NCBI GenBank assembly: GCA_025997475.1
Contig: BNUQ01000078.1
Span: 1-6,362 of the forward strand
DNA: 6,362 nucleotides
Direction: 5' to 3'
Origin: Planctomycetales bacterium
Lineage (GTDB): Bacteria; Planctomycetota; SZUA-567
The position numbers were made by a program, and so were the translations under genes. The notes under the pieces are model-generated. The model ran no database searches. It saw nothing but the letters and a program-made list of their open reading frames with translations, and was not told the DNA's origin. Below are positions 6,341 to 6,362 of this stretch, in pieces. How positions within the stretch are numbered: position 1 is the first letter of the stretch; each line of letters begins with the position of its first letter.

Positions 6341-6362
6341 GGATAAAAAATTGTTTTCGGCG

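Larger units (their letters stand above)
3270..6362. repeat. Right arm of window-spanning perfect inverted repeat
   Basis: This is the reverse complement of bases 1-3093. It carries the same genes on the + strand, which is the easier orientation for reading the locus. It starts inside the Rpn-like paralogue, so that gene's fragment here lacks everything before its last 44 codons. The last base of the window pairs exactly with the first, so both arms end at the same genomic position. That is expected if the whole contig is a fold-back. Confidence 0.97.

Noticed and set aside
1..6362. Inverted repeat as a composite transposon, telomere hairpin or integron-like element
   Set aside because: There is no transposase or telomere resolvase gene and no target-site duplication. 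The arms contain whole ordinary genes, and the junction lies inside a coding sequence at microhomology, which fits a template-switch fold-back better.

Overview
The window is one giant fold-back. Bases 1-3093 and 3270-6362 are reverse complements of each other (base i pairs with base 6363-i). I found no mismatch in the stretches I compared, and every gene in one arm has an identical copy in the other. The two 3093-base arms flank a 176-base single-copy spacer (3094-3269). The real information content is therefore about 3.27 kb, written once on each strand. Arms this long and this perfect, ending symmetrically at both window edges, look more like an amplification or assembly chimera (template-switch fold-back, or a read that turned back on its own complement) than a stable chromosomal structure. 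A biological inverted dimer cannot be excluded from sequence alone.

Read in the right-arm direction (+ strand, 3270 to 6362) the locus contains: (1) the C-terminal end of one Rpn-like PD-(D/E)XK nuclease gene, of which a longer stretch is visible on the - strand through the spacer (3273 down to 2959); (2) a second, tandem, near-full-length paralogue (3516-4352) broken by an in-frame TAA at codon 20; (3) about 230 bases of intergenic DNA with short repeats; (4) a small cupin protein (4581-5015); (5) a GT4-type (GT-B fold) glycosyltransferase (5006-6202) overlapping the cupin gene by 10 bases; (6) a 160-base tail with a possible tiny hydrophobic ORF. The left arm repeats all of this in reverse.

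The cupin and glycosyltransferase look like a translationally coupled pair from a surface-polysaccharide (LPS, O-antigen or capsule-like) locus. The Rpn-like genes are accessory, recombination/defence-type genes. Both paralogues carry, inside the coding sequence, a textbook Shine-Dalgarno (GGAGGAG) six bases before an in-frame ATG. This would give a 64-68 residue C-terminal protein. The arrangement matches the gene-within-a-gene (long toxin, short antitoxin) described for Rpn proteins. In the full-length copy the nonsense codon removes the long product but leaves the short one intact.

The organism is a bacterium with strong Shine-Dalgarno use and moderate GC content. The polysaccharide genes are compatible with a Gram-negative-type envelope, but I cannot name a taxon. 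No rRNA, tRNA, CRISPR array or transposase was seen.
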